Shown here: piece by piece, positions 15,970 through 24,689 of the stretch | Numbering within the stretch: position 1 is the stretch's first letter | Layout of the letters: every line of letters begins with the position of its first letter | Assembly (NCBI GenBank): GCA_035505995.1 | Contig: DATJQF010000142.1 | Location: 1-46,073, forward strand | Direction of reading: 5' to 3' | Length of the DNA: 46,073 bases | Origin: DATJQF01 sp035505995 | GTDB lineage: Bacteria > Bacteroidota > Bacteroidia > Bacteroidales > FEN-979 | The notes under the pieces: model-generated | The model's database searches: none | Told to the model about the DNA's origin: nothing | What the model saw: the letters and a program-made list of their open reading frames with translations, nothing else | Program-made: the position numbers and the translations under genes

Positions 15970-16827
15970 ATGAGCAACTTCTGGGCGAGGACCATCACCG
16001 GCCTTTCCATGGTCTTTGTTCTGCTGGCCGCCTTGTTTTTCAGCTACTGGCTGGTAGCGGCGTTTTTCCTGCTGGTCACTTTTTCCGCCCTGTGGGAATT
16101 TTACAATCTTTTCACAACGGAAAATTCCTTTCCGCAAAAAATCTTCGGGATCACGGGAGGTTGCCTGCTTTATATCAGCCTGGTGCTGATGCAATGGGCG
16201 GATGATAAGTTCGGAGAGCCCTCCCCTTTCATTCTTCTCCCCATACTGGTCCCCTTGCTGCTGATCTTCCTGGCAATCATTGCCGAGGTCTTCCGCAAGA
16301 AGCCGTTCCCGGTCACCAATATCGGCATCACCCTCACCGGGATATTTTATATCGCACTGCCCCTGGGACTGCTGAACCTGATGAATACAAAGGATACCGT
16401 CCATTTCCTGCATTTTCCCGCTTACCTGACAGGCTATTTCCTGATCACCTGGATCTATGATACCGGGGCATACCTCTACGGCAAGCAATTCGGCCGGCAT
16501 CCTTTCTTTGAAAGGATCTCCCCGAAAAAGACCTGGGAAGGTACCATTGCCGGGGTGATCGTTGCATCGGCAGCGGCCGTGGGGCTGTATTTCCTGGTCC
16601 GCGAGATCCGGCTGGTTGACTGGCTGGCGCTGACCGGACTGGTGATCGTGTTCGGCACCTTTGGCGACCTGGCGGAATCCCTCTTCAAGCGAAGCCTGGG
16701 GATCAAGGATTCGGGGAACCTCCTGCCGGGCCACGGCGGCGTCCTCGACCGGTTTGATACCTTTTTCCTTTCCGCGCCTTTTGTATATTTGTATTTCCTG
16801 TTCACGCAAATTGTAATCATCCGCTGA
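15970..16827 (+). CDS. cdsA: Phosphatidate cytidylyltransferase
   Basis: This integral membrane enzyme makes CDP-diacylglycerol from phosphatidate and CTP, the entry point to bacterial phospholipid synthesis. In 285 residues there are about eight hydrophobic segments. The C-terminal family signature is clear: SLFKRSLGIKDSGNLLPGHGGVLDRFD (about 238-264). The preceding SPKKTWEGTIAG segment (about 191) is also conserved in the family. The stop overlaps the psd start by one base (TGATG), so the two genes are coupled. Together they supply and use CDP-DAG on the way to phosphatidylethanolamine, although the intervening phosphatidylserine synthase is not in the window. Confidence 0.95.
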   Translation: MSNFWARTITGLSMVFVLLAALFFSYWLVAAFFLLVTFSALWEFYNLFTTENSFPQKIFGITGGCLLYISLVLMQWADDKFGEPSPFILLPILVPLLLIFLAIIAEVFRKKPFPVTNIGITLTGIFYIALPLGLLNLMNTKDTVHFLHFPAYLTGYFLITWIYDTGAYLYGKQFGRHPFFERISPKKTWEGTIAGVIVASAAAVGLYFLVREIRLVDWLALTGLVIVFGTFGDLAESLFKRSLGIKDSGNLLPGHGGVLDRFDTFFLSAPFVYLYFLFTQIVIIR

Positions 16828-17486
16828 TGAGAATTCACAAGGAGGGATATAAAACCATCCTGCTGGTCATCCTCCTGATCGCGGTCGTCCTCCTTTCCTT
16901 TAATTTCATCCTTCGGGGACAGACCTGGTTCCATGCCGGTCTATACCTGGCCGGGCTTGGCTTCCTGCTTTGCATCATCAGCTTCTTCCGGTCCCCGCAG
17001 CGCGGGCTGAACGGCGGCAGGGGAAAGATCATCTGTCCCGCCGACGGCAAGGTCGTGGTCATCGAAAAGACTTTCGAGCCGGAATATTTCAAAGCGGAGC
17101 GGCTGCAGATCTCGATTTTCATGTCGGCCCGCAACGTTCATATCAACTGGTTCCCGGTGTCGGGCATGATCGATTATTTCTATTACCATCCGGGATTGCA
17201 CGGGGTGGCATTCAGCCCGAAAGCCTCGCTGGAAAATGAACGGGCTACCACCGTCATCAAGACCGAGCACGGGACCGAGATCCTGGTCCGGCAGATCGCC
17301 GGGGCCGTCGCCCGCCGGATCGTGACTTATCCCCGTGTCGGGGAGCCGGTCGAGCAGGGAGATGAACTGGGATTCATCAAATTCGGGTCGAGGGTCGATC
17401 TGCTCCTTCCGCTGGATACCCGCCTCGACATTACCCTGAACCAGAAAGTGACCGGGAAGCAAACGGTCATCGGATACTACGAGTAA
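16827..17486 (+). CDS. psd: Phosphatidylserine decarboxylase proenzyme, short form
   Basis: This pyruvoyl enzyme decarboxylates phosphatidylserine to phosphatidylethanolamine at the inner membrane. The 219 residues match the short, Psd-II-like class. Residues about 11-54 contain two hydrophobic segments. CPADGKVVVIE (70-80), FMSARNVHINWFPVSG (98-113) and HPGLHGVAFSPKASLENER (121-139) are family motifs. Self-cleavage should occur between Gly187 and Ser188 in KFGSRVD, where Ser188 becomes the pyruvoyl group. It is the last gene of the plus-strand run from about 12057. Its stop is 5 bp from the stop of the convergent DUF2461 gene, with no obvious terminator between. Confidence 0.95.
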   Translation: MRIHKEGYKTILLVILLIAVVLLSFNFILRGQTWFHAGLYLAGLGFLLCIISFFRSPQRGLNGGRGKIICPADGKVVVIEKTFEPEYFKAERLQISIFMSARNVHINWFPVSGMIDYFYYHPGLHGVAFSPKASLENERATTVIKTEHGTEILVRQIAGAVARRIVTYPRVGEPVEQGDELGFIKFGSRVDLLLPLDTRLDITLNQKVTGKQTVIGYYE

Positions 17487-17491
17487 ACCGC

Positions 17492-18151
17492 CTACCCTTC
17501 CACCGCCCGGGTGAGGAACTGGTTGTAAGGGTACATCGCCTTGTACACTTTAAGTGCGTACTGCGCAAGGTCCTTGCGGGCCAGGGTTTTCTCCGTCATC
17601 GAATGGGAAATAGTGAAGCTGCGGTTCTTCAGCAGCCCGATATCCGGGAAATCCTTCGGATATTCCCTGGGAGCCAGCTTCTGGCGGTCCCAGTCATCGA
17701 TACCTGAGAAATATTCCTTAAAGCTTTTATTATTAAGGATCTTTTTGAATTCGGCAATATTGTAATAGATCTCCTGGCGGATCTTCTTCATCACCTCCGC
17801 TTCCGGCATCCACACCCCTCCCGACAGGAAGAATTCCCCGGGCTGCATATGAAAATAATAGCCGGGGCCATGGCTTTTCCTGCCTCCTTTGGAGATGAAG
17901 GCCCCGAAGTTGGTCTTATAGGGCGTTTTATCGTTCGAAAAGCGGATATCGCGGAAGATCCTGAATATACAGTCTTTCGCCGCAATGAATTTGACGCTTG
18001 CGTCGAATTTTGCGATGCCCGGGATCAGGGAATCCACAAAAAGCTCGAATTCCTTCCTTGCCTCATCATACAGGTCCTTATGGGCATGGAACCATTCCCG
18101 GTTGTTGTTTTTTTCAAGCTCTTTTAAAAAAGAAAGGATCACAGCATTCAT
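17492..18151 (-). CDS. DUF2461 family protein
   Basis: A 219-residue protein of the widespread DUF2461 family (TIGR02453-like), function unknown. Seen: NNREWFHAHKDLYDEARKEFE (about 15-35), KDCIFRIFRDIRFSNDKTPYKTNFGAFIS (about 60-88), GPGYYFHMQPGEFFLSGGVWMPE (about 95-117) and RKDLAQYALKVYKAMYPYNQFLTRAVEG at the end. It has no signal peptide or membrane segment, so it is probably cytoplasmic. It is a single gene between two plus-strand groups. The 82-bp gap to the next plus gene is AT-rich and holds its presumed promoter, which I could not place with confidence. Confidence 0.88.
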   Translation of the reverse strand: MNAVILSFLKELEKNNNREWFHAHKDLYDEARKEFELFVDSLIPGIAKFDASVKFIAAKDCIFRIFRDIRFSNDKTPYKTNFGAFISKGGRKSHGPGYYFHMQPGEFFLSGGVWMPEAEVMKKIRQEIYYNIAEFKKILNNKSFKEYFSGIDDWDRQKLAPREYPKDFPDIGLLKNRSFTISHSMTEKTLARKDLAQYALKVYKAMYPYNQFLTRAVEG

Positions 18152-18233
18152 ACACGGATGTTTTGGGTATTCAAAAATACAACGAAAAAAAAATTCCGCA
18201 GGATGCCTCCACCTTTTTGTTTAAAGCCGATTA

Positions 18234-19070
18234 ATGCAAAACATTCGGAAAATGTGCGGGAGGATAATCCTTTTTTTAATTATTGCCCTGATCCCGATCC
18301 TGGCAAAGCCGGCCGGGGAGGTCCGGGTGATCGGGGCAGGTGCTGCATCCATGGGGTATTGCTCCGTGGCGCTGACGGATAACTGGTCGGGGTTCAACAA
18401 CCAGGCCGGGCTGGCCTGGCAAACTCATTTTTCGGCCGGGGTCGGCTACGAGAACCGTTTCCTGCTCAAGGAGCTCGGGAACAAGGCGGCGGGAGCGGTG
18501 CTCCCTTTCCGCGGGGGAACGTTCGCACTCACCCTGCAGCAATTCGGGTTCTCCCTTTACAACGAGCTGAAAACGGGTATCGCATTCGGAAGATCTTTCG
18601 GAAGGCATTTTGCCGCCGGGGTGCACCTTTATTACCTGCGGATCCACCTGGCGGAAGATTACGGCACCCGGAACCTCGTTTCGTTCGAGATCGGGTTCCA
18701 GTACCGCCCGGACGAGCAATGGACGGTAGGCATCCATTTCTCAAACCCGGTGCCGGTGAAGGTGAACCGGTACCAGGACGAGCATCTGCCGGTCGTGATC
18801 CGGCTGGGGCTCGCCTACCGTCCCTCCTCAAAATTCCTGGTGACAGTGGAAGCGGAGAAGGATCTCGCCCGGAAACCGGTCATTCGCGCCGGAGCCGAGT
18901 ATCATTTTGCAAAACCGGCCTTCCTCAGGATCGGCGTCATGACCAACCCGGTGGAGTTCTCCTTCGGGGTCGGGCTCGAACCCGGTAAATTCAGGATCGA
19001 GATCGCATCCACGTACCACCTGTATCTCGGCTATTCCCCGCAATTCTCCCTGGCATACCTGTTCAAATGA
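18234..19070 (+). CDS. Probable outer-membrane beta-barrel protein (PorV/PorQ-like)
   Basis: A 278-residue exported protein. A signal peptide covers about 1-24 (GRIILFLIIALIPILAKPAG). It is followed by GAGAASMGYCSVALTDNWSGFNNQAGLAW, an N-terminal motif resembling PorV/PorQ/FadL-like barrels. The rest alternates hydrophobic and polar residues in strand-length blocks (GTFALTLQQFGFSLY, FLVTVEAEKDL, PAFLRIGVMTN) and ends in aromatic FSLAYLFK, as outer-membrane proteins do. The stop overlaps the start of the next gene by 4 bp (ATGA). The pair of barrels suggests a joint surface function, but I do not recognise a characterised homologue. Link to type IX secretion is only an inference from the fold. 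Confidence 0.75.
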   Translation: MQNIRKMCGRIILFLIIALIPILAKPAGEVRVIGAGAASMGYCSVALTDNWSGFNNQAGLAWQTHFSAGVGYENRFLLKELGNKAAGAVLPFRGGTFALTLQQFGFSLYNELKTGIAFGRSFGRHFAAGVHLYYLRIHLAEDYGTRNLVSFEIGFQYRPDEQWTVGIHFSNPVPVKVNRYQDEHLPVVIRLGLAYRPSSKFLVTVEAEKDLARKPVIRAGAEYHFAKPAFLRIGVMTNPVEFSFGVGLEPGKFRIEIASTYHLYLGYSPQFSLAYLFK

Positions 19071-21163
19071 AAAGCAGGCTTTCCCTTCAAAAGACATTGC
19101 TCCGGATGGTTTACATCGCAGGGATCCTGATCACCGGGAGCCTGCAGGGGCAGGTGATCACCCCGGATCAGATGGAAAATGCCATGGAGCGGATGACGGA
19201 GACCAGCGGGGATGAATCCGATCACCCGGAATGGACCGAACAGATGTCCCGGCTGCGTGATCGTCCGCTGAACCTGAACGCCGCCACCCTCGAAGATCTT
19301 CTGGAGGTGCCCTTCCTCACCGACCGGCAGGCGGAAGCGATCCTGAATTACCGGCTGAATTACGGGGATTTTCTTTCCGTTTATGAGCTTTGTTCGATCG
19401 GTGGATTCGACTCGGTTGCGGTAAGATTGCTGCAGCCTTACCTGACAGCGGGTCCCGGTGCCGACCCGCATCCGCTGAAACTGAAGAATATCCTCCGGGA
19501 GGGCCATTTGCAGCTCCTGGCCGGATACCGCCAGATCCTCCAGAAACAAGCCGGGTATGGGGTTCCCGATTCCGTACTTGTCAGGGAACCGGATGCCGGG
19601 TACCCGGGCGGACCTCAGAAATATTCATTCCGGCTCGAATACCTGTATGCCGACCGGCTGGCTATCGGCTTCTGCGGGGAGAAGGATCCGGGGGAGCAAT
19701 TTTTCCGGGGCGCCCAGCCCTATGGCATGGACTATTACAGCGGTTATCTCCGGCTCCGGAACACCGGTTTCCTCCGGGAACTGATCCTGGGAAATTTTCG
19801 TGCGGATTTCGGGCAGGGACTGGTGATGGGCAGCGGCGCCATGTACGGCGCTTCCGCCGCTTCCCCCGACCTGATGCGGTTTGCTGCAGGAGTGCGCCCC
19901 TGCCTGACGGCGAATGAAACCTCTTACCTCCGCGGCATGGCCACCCGGATGCGCTTCGGCCCTTTCGACCTTTCCCTCTTCTGCTCCGGTCACCGGAGGG
20001 ATGCCAGGCTGAGCGCCGTTGACACTTCCGGTCCCGGGGATCCTGCCGTCACGACGATCCTGAATACCGGCTATCACCGGCTTCCTTCGGAAATAGCTAC
20101 CAAGAATGCTCTCCGGGAGTTCATTGCGGGCGGAAACATTCAGTACCGAAACCGTTTCCTGTCGGCCGGACTGACCGGGTTTTACACCCGGTGGAGCGCC
20201 ACTTTCATGCCTGATCCGGAACCCTATAAACGGTATGCACTCACCGGGAGGGAGAATCTCAATCTCGGCGCCGATTTCCGCCTCCATGCCGGCAACTTCT
20301 ATCTTTTCGGGGAGGCCGGGAGAAGCAGGAACGGGGGTTGGGCCTGGCTGGCGGGTATCCAGTATCATCCCGATCCGTGCTCCGCCGTTTCCCTGCTGTA
20401 CCGCGATTATCATTCCGATTACCAGGACCTGCTGAGCTGCGCGGCGGGACGGAATACTCCCAGCGGCAATGAGAGGGGTTTCCTGGTAAAGGCATCCGTC
20501 CAGGCCGCCAAAAACCTTACGATCCGCGGATACGCGGATCTATTTTCATTTCCCTGGCTGAAGTACCGGACCGGGTTCCCTTCAAAAGGAAGCGAGTGGA
20601 TGGCGGAAGGGGACCTTACTGCCGGCCGGACCCTTACCCTGTACGGACAATTCCGGTCGACCGCGAAACAAATGGATGTTACGGGGAGTGAGACTGCGGT
20701 CAAAAGGTGGATCAACCTGAAGTCGTGGTCCATCCGGTTCCAGGTGAACTGGCAGGTAAGTCCGGCTCTTTTATTGAGAAGCCGGTTCGAGTTCCTGGAA
20801 GATCACTATGAAATGCAGCCGGTCAGGCACGGGTGCCTGCTGTTCCAGGATTTTATTTACAAGCCTCTCCGGTTTCCGGTTTCCCTGGTGTTCCGGTATG
20901 CCCTCTTCAGCACCGATTCCTGGGATGAGCGGATGTATGCGTATGAGCCGGAGGTGCTTTACGGGTACTCGGTGCCTGCGCTCGACGGGGAAGGGATCCG
21001 GTGCCTGCTGATGGTGCATGTGAAAATCATCCGGAACCTGGAAGCGACGATCCGGTTTGCGGAAACCCGGTACACGGACCGGAGCGTGATCGGCACCGGA
21101 CCCGATCTGATCCACGGGAATTCTAAATCGGAGCTTGAGATCCAGCTGAAGATCAGGGTATAA
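19067..21163 (+). CDS. Helix-hairpin-helix plus probable outer-membrane barrel protein
   Basis: A 698-residue exported protein with a signal peptide at about 1-28. Residues about 65-113 form a ComEA-like helix-hairpin-helix region (RPLNLNAATLEDLLEVPFL, QAEAILNYRLNYGDFLSVYEL). Such HhH motifs bind DNA in ComEA, but here the domain is attached to about 550 residues with barrel-like strand spacing, many Tyr/Arg/Gly residues and an amphipathic ending KSELEIQLKIRV. I recall a Bacteroidota protein family of this layout with no assigned function. It is translationally coupled to the smaller barrel gene upstream. A terminator-like hairpin follows within 10 bp, oriented mainly for the convergent gene. 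Confidence 0.78.
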   Translation: MKSRLSLQKTLLRMVYIAGILITGSLQGQVITPDQMENAMERMTETSGDESDHPEWTEQMSRLRDRPLNLNAATLEDLLEVPFLTDRQAEAILNYRLNYGDFLSVYELCSIGGFDSVAVRLLQPYLTAGPGADPHPLKLKNILREGHLQLLAGYRQILQKQAGYGVPDSVLVREPDAGYPGGPQKYSFRLEYLYADRLAIGFCGEKDPGEQFFRGAQPYGMDYYSGYLRLRNTGFLRELILGNFRADFGQGLVMGSGAMYGASAASPDLMRFAAGVRPCLTANETSYLRGMATRMRFGPFDLSLFCSGHRRDARLSAVDTSGPGDPAVTTILNTGYHRLPSEIATKNALREFIAGGNIQYRNRFLSAGLTGFYTRWSATFMPDPEPYKRYALTGRENLNLGADFRLHAGNFYLFGEAGRSRNGGWAWLAGIQYHPDPCSAVSLLYRDYHSDYQDLLSCAAGRNTPSGNERGFLVKASVQAAKNLTIRGYADLFSFPWLKYRTGFPSKGSEWMAEGDLTAGRTLTLYGQFRSTAKQMDVTGSETAVKRWINLKSWSIRFQVNWQVSPALLLRSRFEFLEDHYEMQPVRHGCLLFQDFIYKPLRFPVSLVFRYALFSTDSWDERMYAYEPEVLYGYSVPALDGEGIRCLLMVHVKIIRNLEATIRFAETRYTDRSVIGTGPDLIHGNSKSELEIQLKIRV

Positions 21164-21198
21164 AAAAATCCGGATGCGACACCCAGCCACATCCGGAT
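21162..21198 (-). terminator. Intrinsic terminator for the sigma/DUF4252 operon
   Basis: ATCCGGATG (21168-21176) and CATCCGGAT (21190-21198) form a perfect 9-bp stem with a 13-nt loop. Read on the minus strand it is followed by a run of T (21168-21162), so it is a good intrinsic terminator for the DUF4252 gene. It overlaps the stop of the plus-strand HhH gene and may also end that transcript, though without a U tract on that side. Confidence 0.8.
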
Positions 21199-21221
21199 CC
21201 TAAGCAACCCGTCGGGAGAAC

Positions 21222-21776
21222 TTAGTTTTTAGGGTGTTCCTTCAATTTATCCAGGTTCTCCATACCCTTGATGTTCATCCCCTTCGTGATCTTGGATATC
21301 GAGGAAAGATCGATATTACCGGTCATGCTGATCACCATCACTTCATGCTTGCCTTTCATCAGCATCACCAGCTCGGTGATCTTTCCGGCTCCATCCTGCC
21401 GGGTGAGGAATTTATAATTTTCCCTTCCTTCATTTACGGTCATCAGCTCTTTGTACGCGGAAGCCGGGAATAGTCCGGCGAACTCGTTATAGATCGTGAC
21501 CGCCTTTGACATCTGGGTGGAATCGACCGTGTAGGTCAGAAGCTTCAGCCCGTTAAGCTGGTCCATCATTTTCTTCATCTCGATGGCGTCGGTATCTTTC
21601 TTATCCATCAGCATCTGGCCGAACATCTGGAACATTTCCTTTGAAATATTCACAGAGGTGAAGCCTTCCTGTCCGGCATATTTCTCAAAGACCTTGTCGA
21701 TGGGACTTTGCGCAGACACGAAGGCCGGCCAGGCGACCGAAACGGTAAGGATCAGGATCAATGCTAGTTTTTTCAT
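21222..21776 (-). CDS. DUF4252 domain protein, exported
   Basis: A 184-residue protein with a signal peptide at about 1-22 (ALILILTVSVAWPAFVSAQ). The mature part resembles the DUF4252 family of Bacteroidota: PIDKVFEKYAGQEGFTSVNISKEMFQMF, a MMDQLNGLKLLTY segment, YKELMTVNEGRENYKFLTRQDGAGKITELVML and VMVISMTGNIDLSSISKI. No lipobox is seen, so it is probably periplasmic. It is the last gene of an ECF sigma operon, 5 bp after the putative anti-sigma gene. Proteins of this family typically sit in such operons, and it is a likely target or sensor of the regulon. Function unknown. Confidence 0.82.
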   Translation of the reverse strand: MKKLALILILTVSVAWPAFVSAQSPIDKVFEKYAGQEGFTSVNISKEMFQMFGQMLMDKKDTDAIEMKKMMDQLNGLKLLTYTVDSTQMSKAVTIYNEFAGLFPASAYKELMTVNEGRENYKFLTRQDGAGKITELVMLMKGKHEVMVISMTGNIDLSSISKITKGMNIKGMENLDKLKEHPKN

Positions 21777-21781
21777 AGGAT

Positions 21782-22336
21782 TCAGTGTTTGGTGGAACGG
21801 TTAAATTCGTCCGGGTTAATAATGATTGATTGATATTTATAAAATGCCGAGATCTTTTGCATATCGGTAATTCCGTCCGAGAATTTCGACAGGTAGGCGA
21901 CTTTATCGAGTCCCCGGTTCAGGTTGGAGGAAATGAGCGTCAGGACTTTTTCCGTTTCGGCATAGGCTTTCGCGGGATCGGTGTACGTATCTTTAACCGG
22001 CTGCCGGAGGATGTCGTGGCGGAAAGTAAAAAATATCCCGCCCAGGAGCAGCAGGCCGGCGGCTACCGCCAGGATCCGGTACAGGCGGGTTCTGCCGGCG
22101 GTCACCGGGATCACCTTCGGCCCTTCCAGGGCAGCCAGCAGGTTCTTTTCGAAATCGGGATCGGTAATCTCATCCCGGCGGTTGCCGTCCATCGCCCTGA
22201 ACAGTTCCGCTTCCACCGATAAGTGAGGCGGCACTTCCTCCGAACGAAAGAAATCCCTCAGCAGGTTTTCTTCTTCCAGGCTGGTCGCCCCGTCATAGTA
22301 TTTGCGGAGCAGTTCCTCAATTTCTTTGAAATTCAT
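21782..22336 (-). CDS. Single-pass membrane protein, putative anti-sigma factor
   Basis: A 184-residue protein. The N-terminal 85 residues are cytoplasmic and acidic (EIEELLRKYYDGATSLEEENLLRDFF). One membrane segment lies at about 87-104 (YRILAVAAGLLLLGGIFFTF), followed by a short outer domain. The layout and position directly after an ECF sigma gene (20-bp overlap) suggest an anti-sigma factor. There is no cysteine, so the common zinc-binding HxxxCxxC motif is absent, and no Bacteroidota FecR domain is present. The role is inferred from context. Confidence 0.72.
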   Translation of the reverse strand: MNFKEIEELLRKYYDGATSLEEENLLRDFFRSEEVPPHLSVEAELFRAMDGNRRDEITDPDFEKNLLAALEGPKVIPVTAGRTRLYRILAVAAGLLLLGGIFFTFRHDILRQPVKDTYTDPAKAYAETEKVLTLISSNLNRGLDKVAYLSKFSDGITDMQKISAFYKYQSIIINPDEFNRSTKH

Positions 22337-22832
22337 AGATCTTGGCGTTTATAAGGATCTCCCTGATCTTTTTCCTGGCCCGGGAAAGGCTGACCCGTAC
22401 GGCATTCTCATTCATATCCAGGATCTCCGCGATCTCCGCGAAGTCGTATCCTTCTATATCCCTGAGCTGGATGATGGTCTGCTGCTGCTCGGGCAGGGTC
22501 TTGATGATCAGGTTGATCTTGTTGATAATATCCGAAAGGTCTTTTCTCTCTTCAAACATCACTTCCTCCACTTCGGTCTTCAGGTTATCCAGTTTATCAG
22601 TATGGTATTTCTTTGATTTCAGCTTGTCGAGGCACATGTTCCGGGTCGTTACAACCGCCAGGGCTTCCACGCTCCGGTAGGCATCCAGTTTCTCCCTCAT
22701 GTTCCAGAGCCGGATAAAAACCTCCTGAACGATATCCTTCGCTTCCTCTGCATCCTCCAGCAGGCGATGCGCCAGCCGGTAGAGCTTGTTCTTCAGCGGT
22801 ATGACCTTTATTTTAAAACCCTCCAGATCCAT
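22317..22832 (-). CDS. ECF-type RNA polymerase sigma factor
   Basis: A 171-residue sigma-70 factor of the extracytoplasmic-function class. Region 2 spans about 10-75 (KNKLYRLAHRLLEDAEEAKDIVQEVFIRLWNMREKL), including the DIVQEVFIRLW core helix. Region 4 spans about 110-165 (IIKTLPEQQQTIIQLRDIEGYDFAEIAEILDMNENAVRVSLSRARKKIRE), a typical helix-turn-helix. It starts the three-gene operon with the putative anti-sigma and DUF4252 genes, and probably autoregulates it. The 155-bp divergent gap upstream (22833-22987) contains the promoter of the POT transporter. No clear box was found for this gene. Confidence 0.93.
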   Translation of the reverse strand: MDLEGFKIKVIPLKNKLYRLAHRLLEDAEEAKDIVQEVFIRLWNMREKLDAYRSVEALAVVTTRNMCLDKLKSKKYHTDKLDNLKTEVEEVMFEERKDLSDIINKINLIIKTLPEQQQTIIQLRDIEGYDFAEIAEILDMNENAVRVSLSRARKKIREILINAKIYEFQRN

Positions 22833-22920
22833 ATACGGGTGTTAAGACGATTCGCGCCGGTCTTTATTACAAAAAGAAGATAATTTCCAATCAGGTATTC
22901 CTGCTCTTTTTCTCTCCGCC

Positions 22921-22950
22921 TTTCGAAAGTACCAAAAATGTTTATTTTTG
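22921..22950 (+). promoter_or_regulatory. Candidate promoter of the POT transporter gene
   Basis: TTTC (22921-22924, one mismatch to TTTG), an 18-bp spacer and TATTTTTG (22943-22950, full match to TAnnTTTG). The predicted start near 22957 leaves a leader of about 30 nt. Confidence 0.5.
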
Positions 22951-22987
22951 TAAAGCAAGTTTCCCATCATTCACCAATCATCACGCT

Positions 22988-24673
22988 ATGTTCAAAGGAC
23001 ATCCCAAAGGGCTTTATGTCGCCTTTTTCACCAACATGGGCGAGCGGTTCGGTTTTTACACCATGATCGCCATCTTCACCCTCTTCCTGCAGGCCAAATA
23101 CGGCATCAGTTCCACGCAGCTCGGACTCGTTTACGGACTTTTCATGGCCTTCCTGTATTTCTTCCCTCTCGTCGGCGGACTGATGGCCGATAAGGTGCTG
23201 GGGTACGGCAGGACGATCAGCATCGGGATCATCGTGATGTTCCTCGGGTACCTGTTGCTTTCCATTCCTTCGGGGCATGGCGCGGGATTCGGGTTTATCG
23301 TGGCCGCCCTGGCGGTGATCGTGATCGGGACCGGGCTGTTCAAAGGGAACCTCCAGGCGCTGGTCGGGAACCTGTACGATGACCCGAAATACAGCAGCAT
23401 CCGCGACCGGGCCTTCAACATCTTTTACATGGGGATCAATATCGGGGCCATGTTCGCCCCGACGGCTGCCGAACTGGTGAGCAACGGCATCCTGAAAACC
23501 TATCATTATACCTATGATGCGAGGATCCCGGCACTGGCGAACGACCTGCTGAAAGGGAATCTCCAGGATCCGTCCTCCTACCTGGGCATCGCCCAGGCGC
23601 AGGATCCGTCCGTGACGGTGAGCACCCTGCAGCAATTTTCCACGAGCTACCTCGATGCATTGGGAAGGTCGTACCACTGGGCTTTCAGCGTGGCCTGCGT
23701 CAGCCTGCTGATCTCCATGCTGGTGTTCTGGATCTTCCGGAAGCATTACAAGCAGGCGGATCTTACGGAAAAGCAGAAAGCCAGAAGCGAAGCTTACAAG
23801 AGCCAGGTGGTGGAGCTTACACAAAAGCAGATCCGCGAGCGGCTGATCGCCCTCTTCCTGGTCTTCTTCGTGGTGATCTTCTTCTGGATGTCGTTCCAGC
23901 AGAACGGACTTTGCATGACGATCTTTGCCCGGGATTACACCCAGCCGACCGTAGGGCGGTTCACTAATTTATTTTTCGATCTCTTTGCCTTGCTGCCGAT
24001 CTTCCTTTCCGTGATCGGGTTCATCTTCCTGGTCAAGAAAAGCAGCAAACCCACCGCCCGGATCATCGGAGGGATCGTCTTTATCGCATTTGCCGTCATA
24101 GCCGTATTCCGTTACCTGGGCTACAACGACATCAATCCCTTCACCCCGCAGAAATTCCAGCATTTCAACCCGTTCTTCATCGTTGCGCTGACCCCGCTGG
24201 TGATCGGGCTGTTCAGCTGGCTTGGCAAGAAAGGCAAGGAGCCGTCCTCCCCGCGCAAGATCGGCATCGGAATGCTCATCACTGCCGTGGCCTTCACCAT
24301 CCTGATCTTCGCCTCGATCGGGATCCCCAGTCCAAAGCAGCTGGGAGGGCACGTGGCACCGGCCAACCTGCTGGTATCGCCGTATTACCTGATCGTAACC
24401 TATTTCATCCTCACGGTGGCCGAGCTGTTCCTGAGCCCGATGGGGATCTCCTTCGTTTCCAAGGTCGCCCCGCCCAAATACAAGGGAACCATGCAGGGAT
24501 TCTGGTTTGCGGCCACGGGGATCGGCAACTTCCTGCTGTTTGTCGGAGCCTGGCTGTGGGGGATCCTGCCGCTATGGGGACTGTGGCTGGTGCTGGTGGT
24601 CTGCTGCCTGCTGTCGGCCGGCTTCATCTTCTCGGTGATGAAGAGGCTGGAAAGGACCTCGGAATCCGTGTAG
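22988..24673 (+). CDS. POT/PTR2-family peptide transporter (MFS)
   Basis: A 561-residue inner-membrane transporter of the proton-dependent oligopeptide family. Seen: the N-terminal GERFGFYTMIAIFTLFL (18-34), many hydrophobic segments consistent with 12-14 helices, GTGLFKGNLQALVGNLYDD (about 117-135, the PTR2 signature region), FNIFYMGINIGAMFAP and FFWMSFQQNG (about 300). The conserved ExxER motif reads N16-M-G-E19-R20, so the first glutamate is replaced. From memory this variant occurs in a Bacteroidota subgroup. An insert at about 165-220 separates helices 5 and 6. Substrates are probably di- or tripeptides, but the changed motif leaves coupling uncertain. A GC-rich hairpin follows the stop. 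Confidence 0.92.
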   Translation: MFKGHPKGLYVAFFTNMGERFGFYTMIAIFTLFLQAKYGISSTQLGLVYGLFMAFLYFFPLVGGLMADKVLGYGRTISIGIIVMFLGYLLLSIPSGHGAGFGFIVAALAVIVIGTGLFKGNLQALVGNLYDDPKYSSIRDRAFNIFYMGINIGAMFAPTAAELVSNGILKTYHYTYDARIPALANDLLKGNLQDPSSYLGIAQAQDPSVTVSTLQQFSTSYLDALGRSYHWAFSVACVSLLISMLVFWIFRKHYKQADLTEKQKARSEAYKSQVVELTQKQIRERLIALFLVFFVVIFFWMSFQQNGLCMTIFARDYTQPTVGRFTNLFFDLFALLPIFLSVIGFIFLVKKSSKPTARIIGGIVFIAFAVIAVFRYLGYNDINPFTPQKFQHFNPFFIVALTPLVIGLFSWLGKKGKEPSSPRKIGIGMLITAVAFTILIFASIGIPSPKQLGGHVAPANLLVSPYYLIVTYFILTVAELFLSPMGISFVSKVAPPKYKGTMQGFWFAATGIGNFLLFVGAWLWGILPLWGLWLVLVVCCLLSAGFIFSVMKRLERTSESV

Positions 24674-24689
24674 CGGAAACCCTGTTGCG

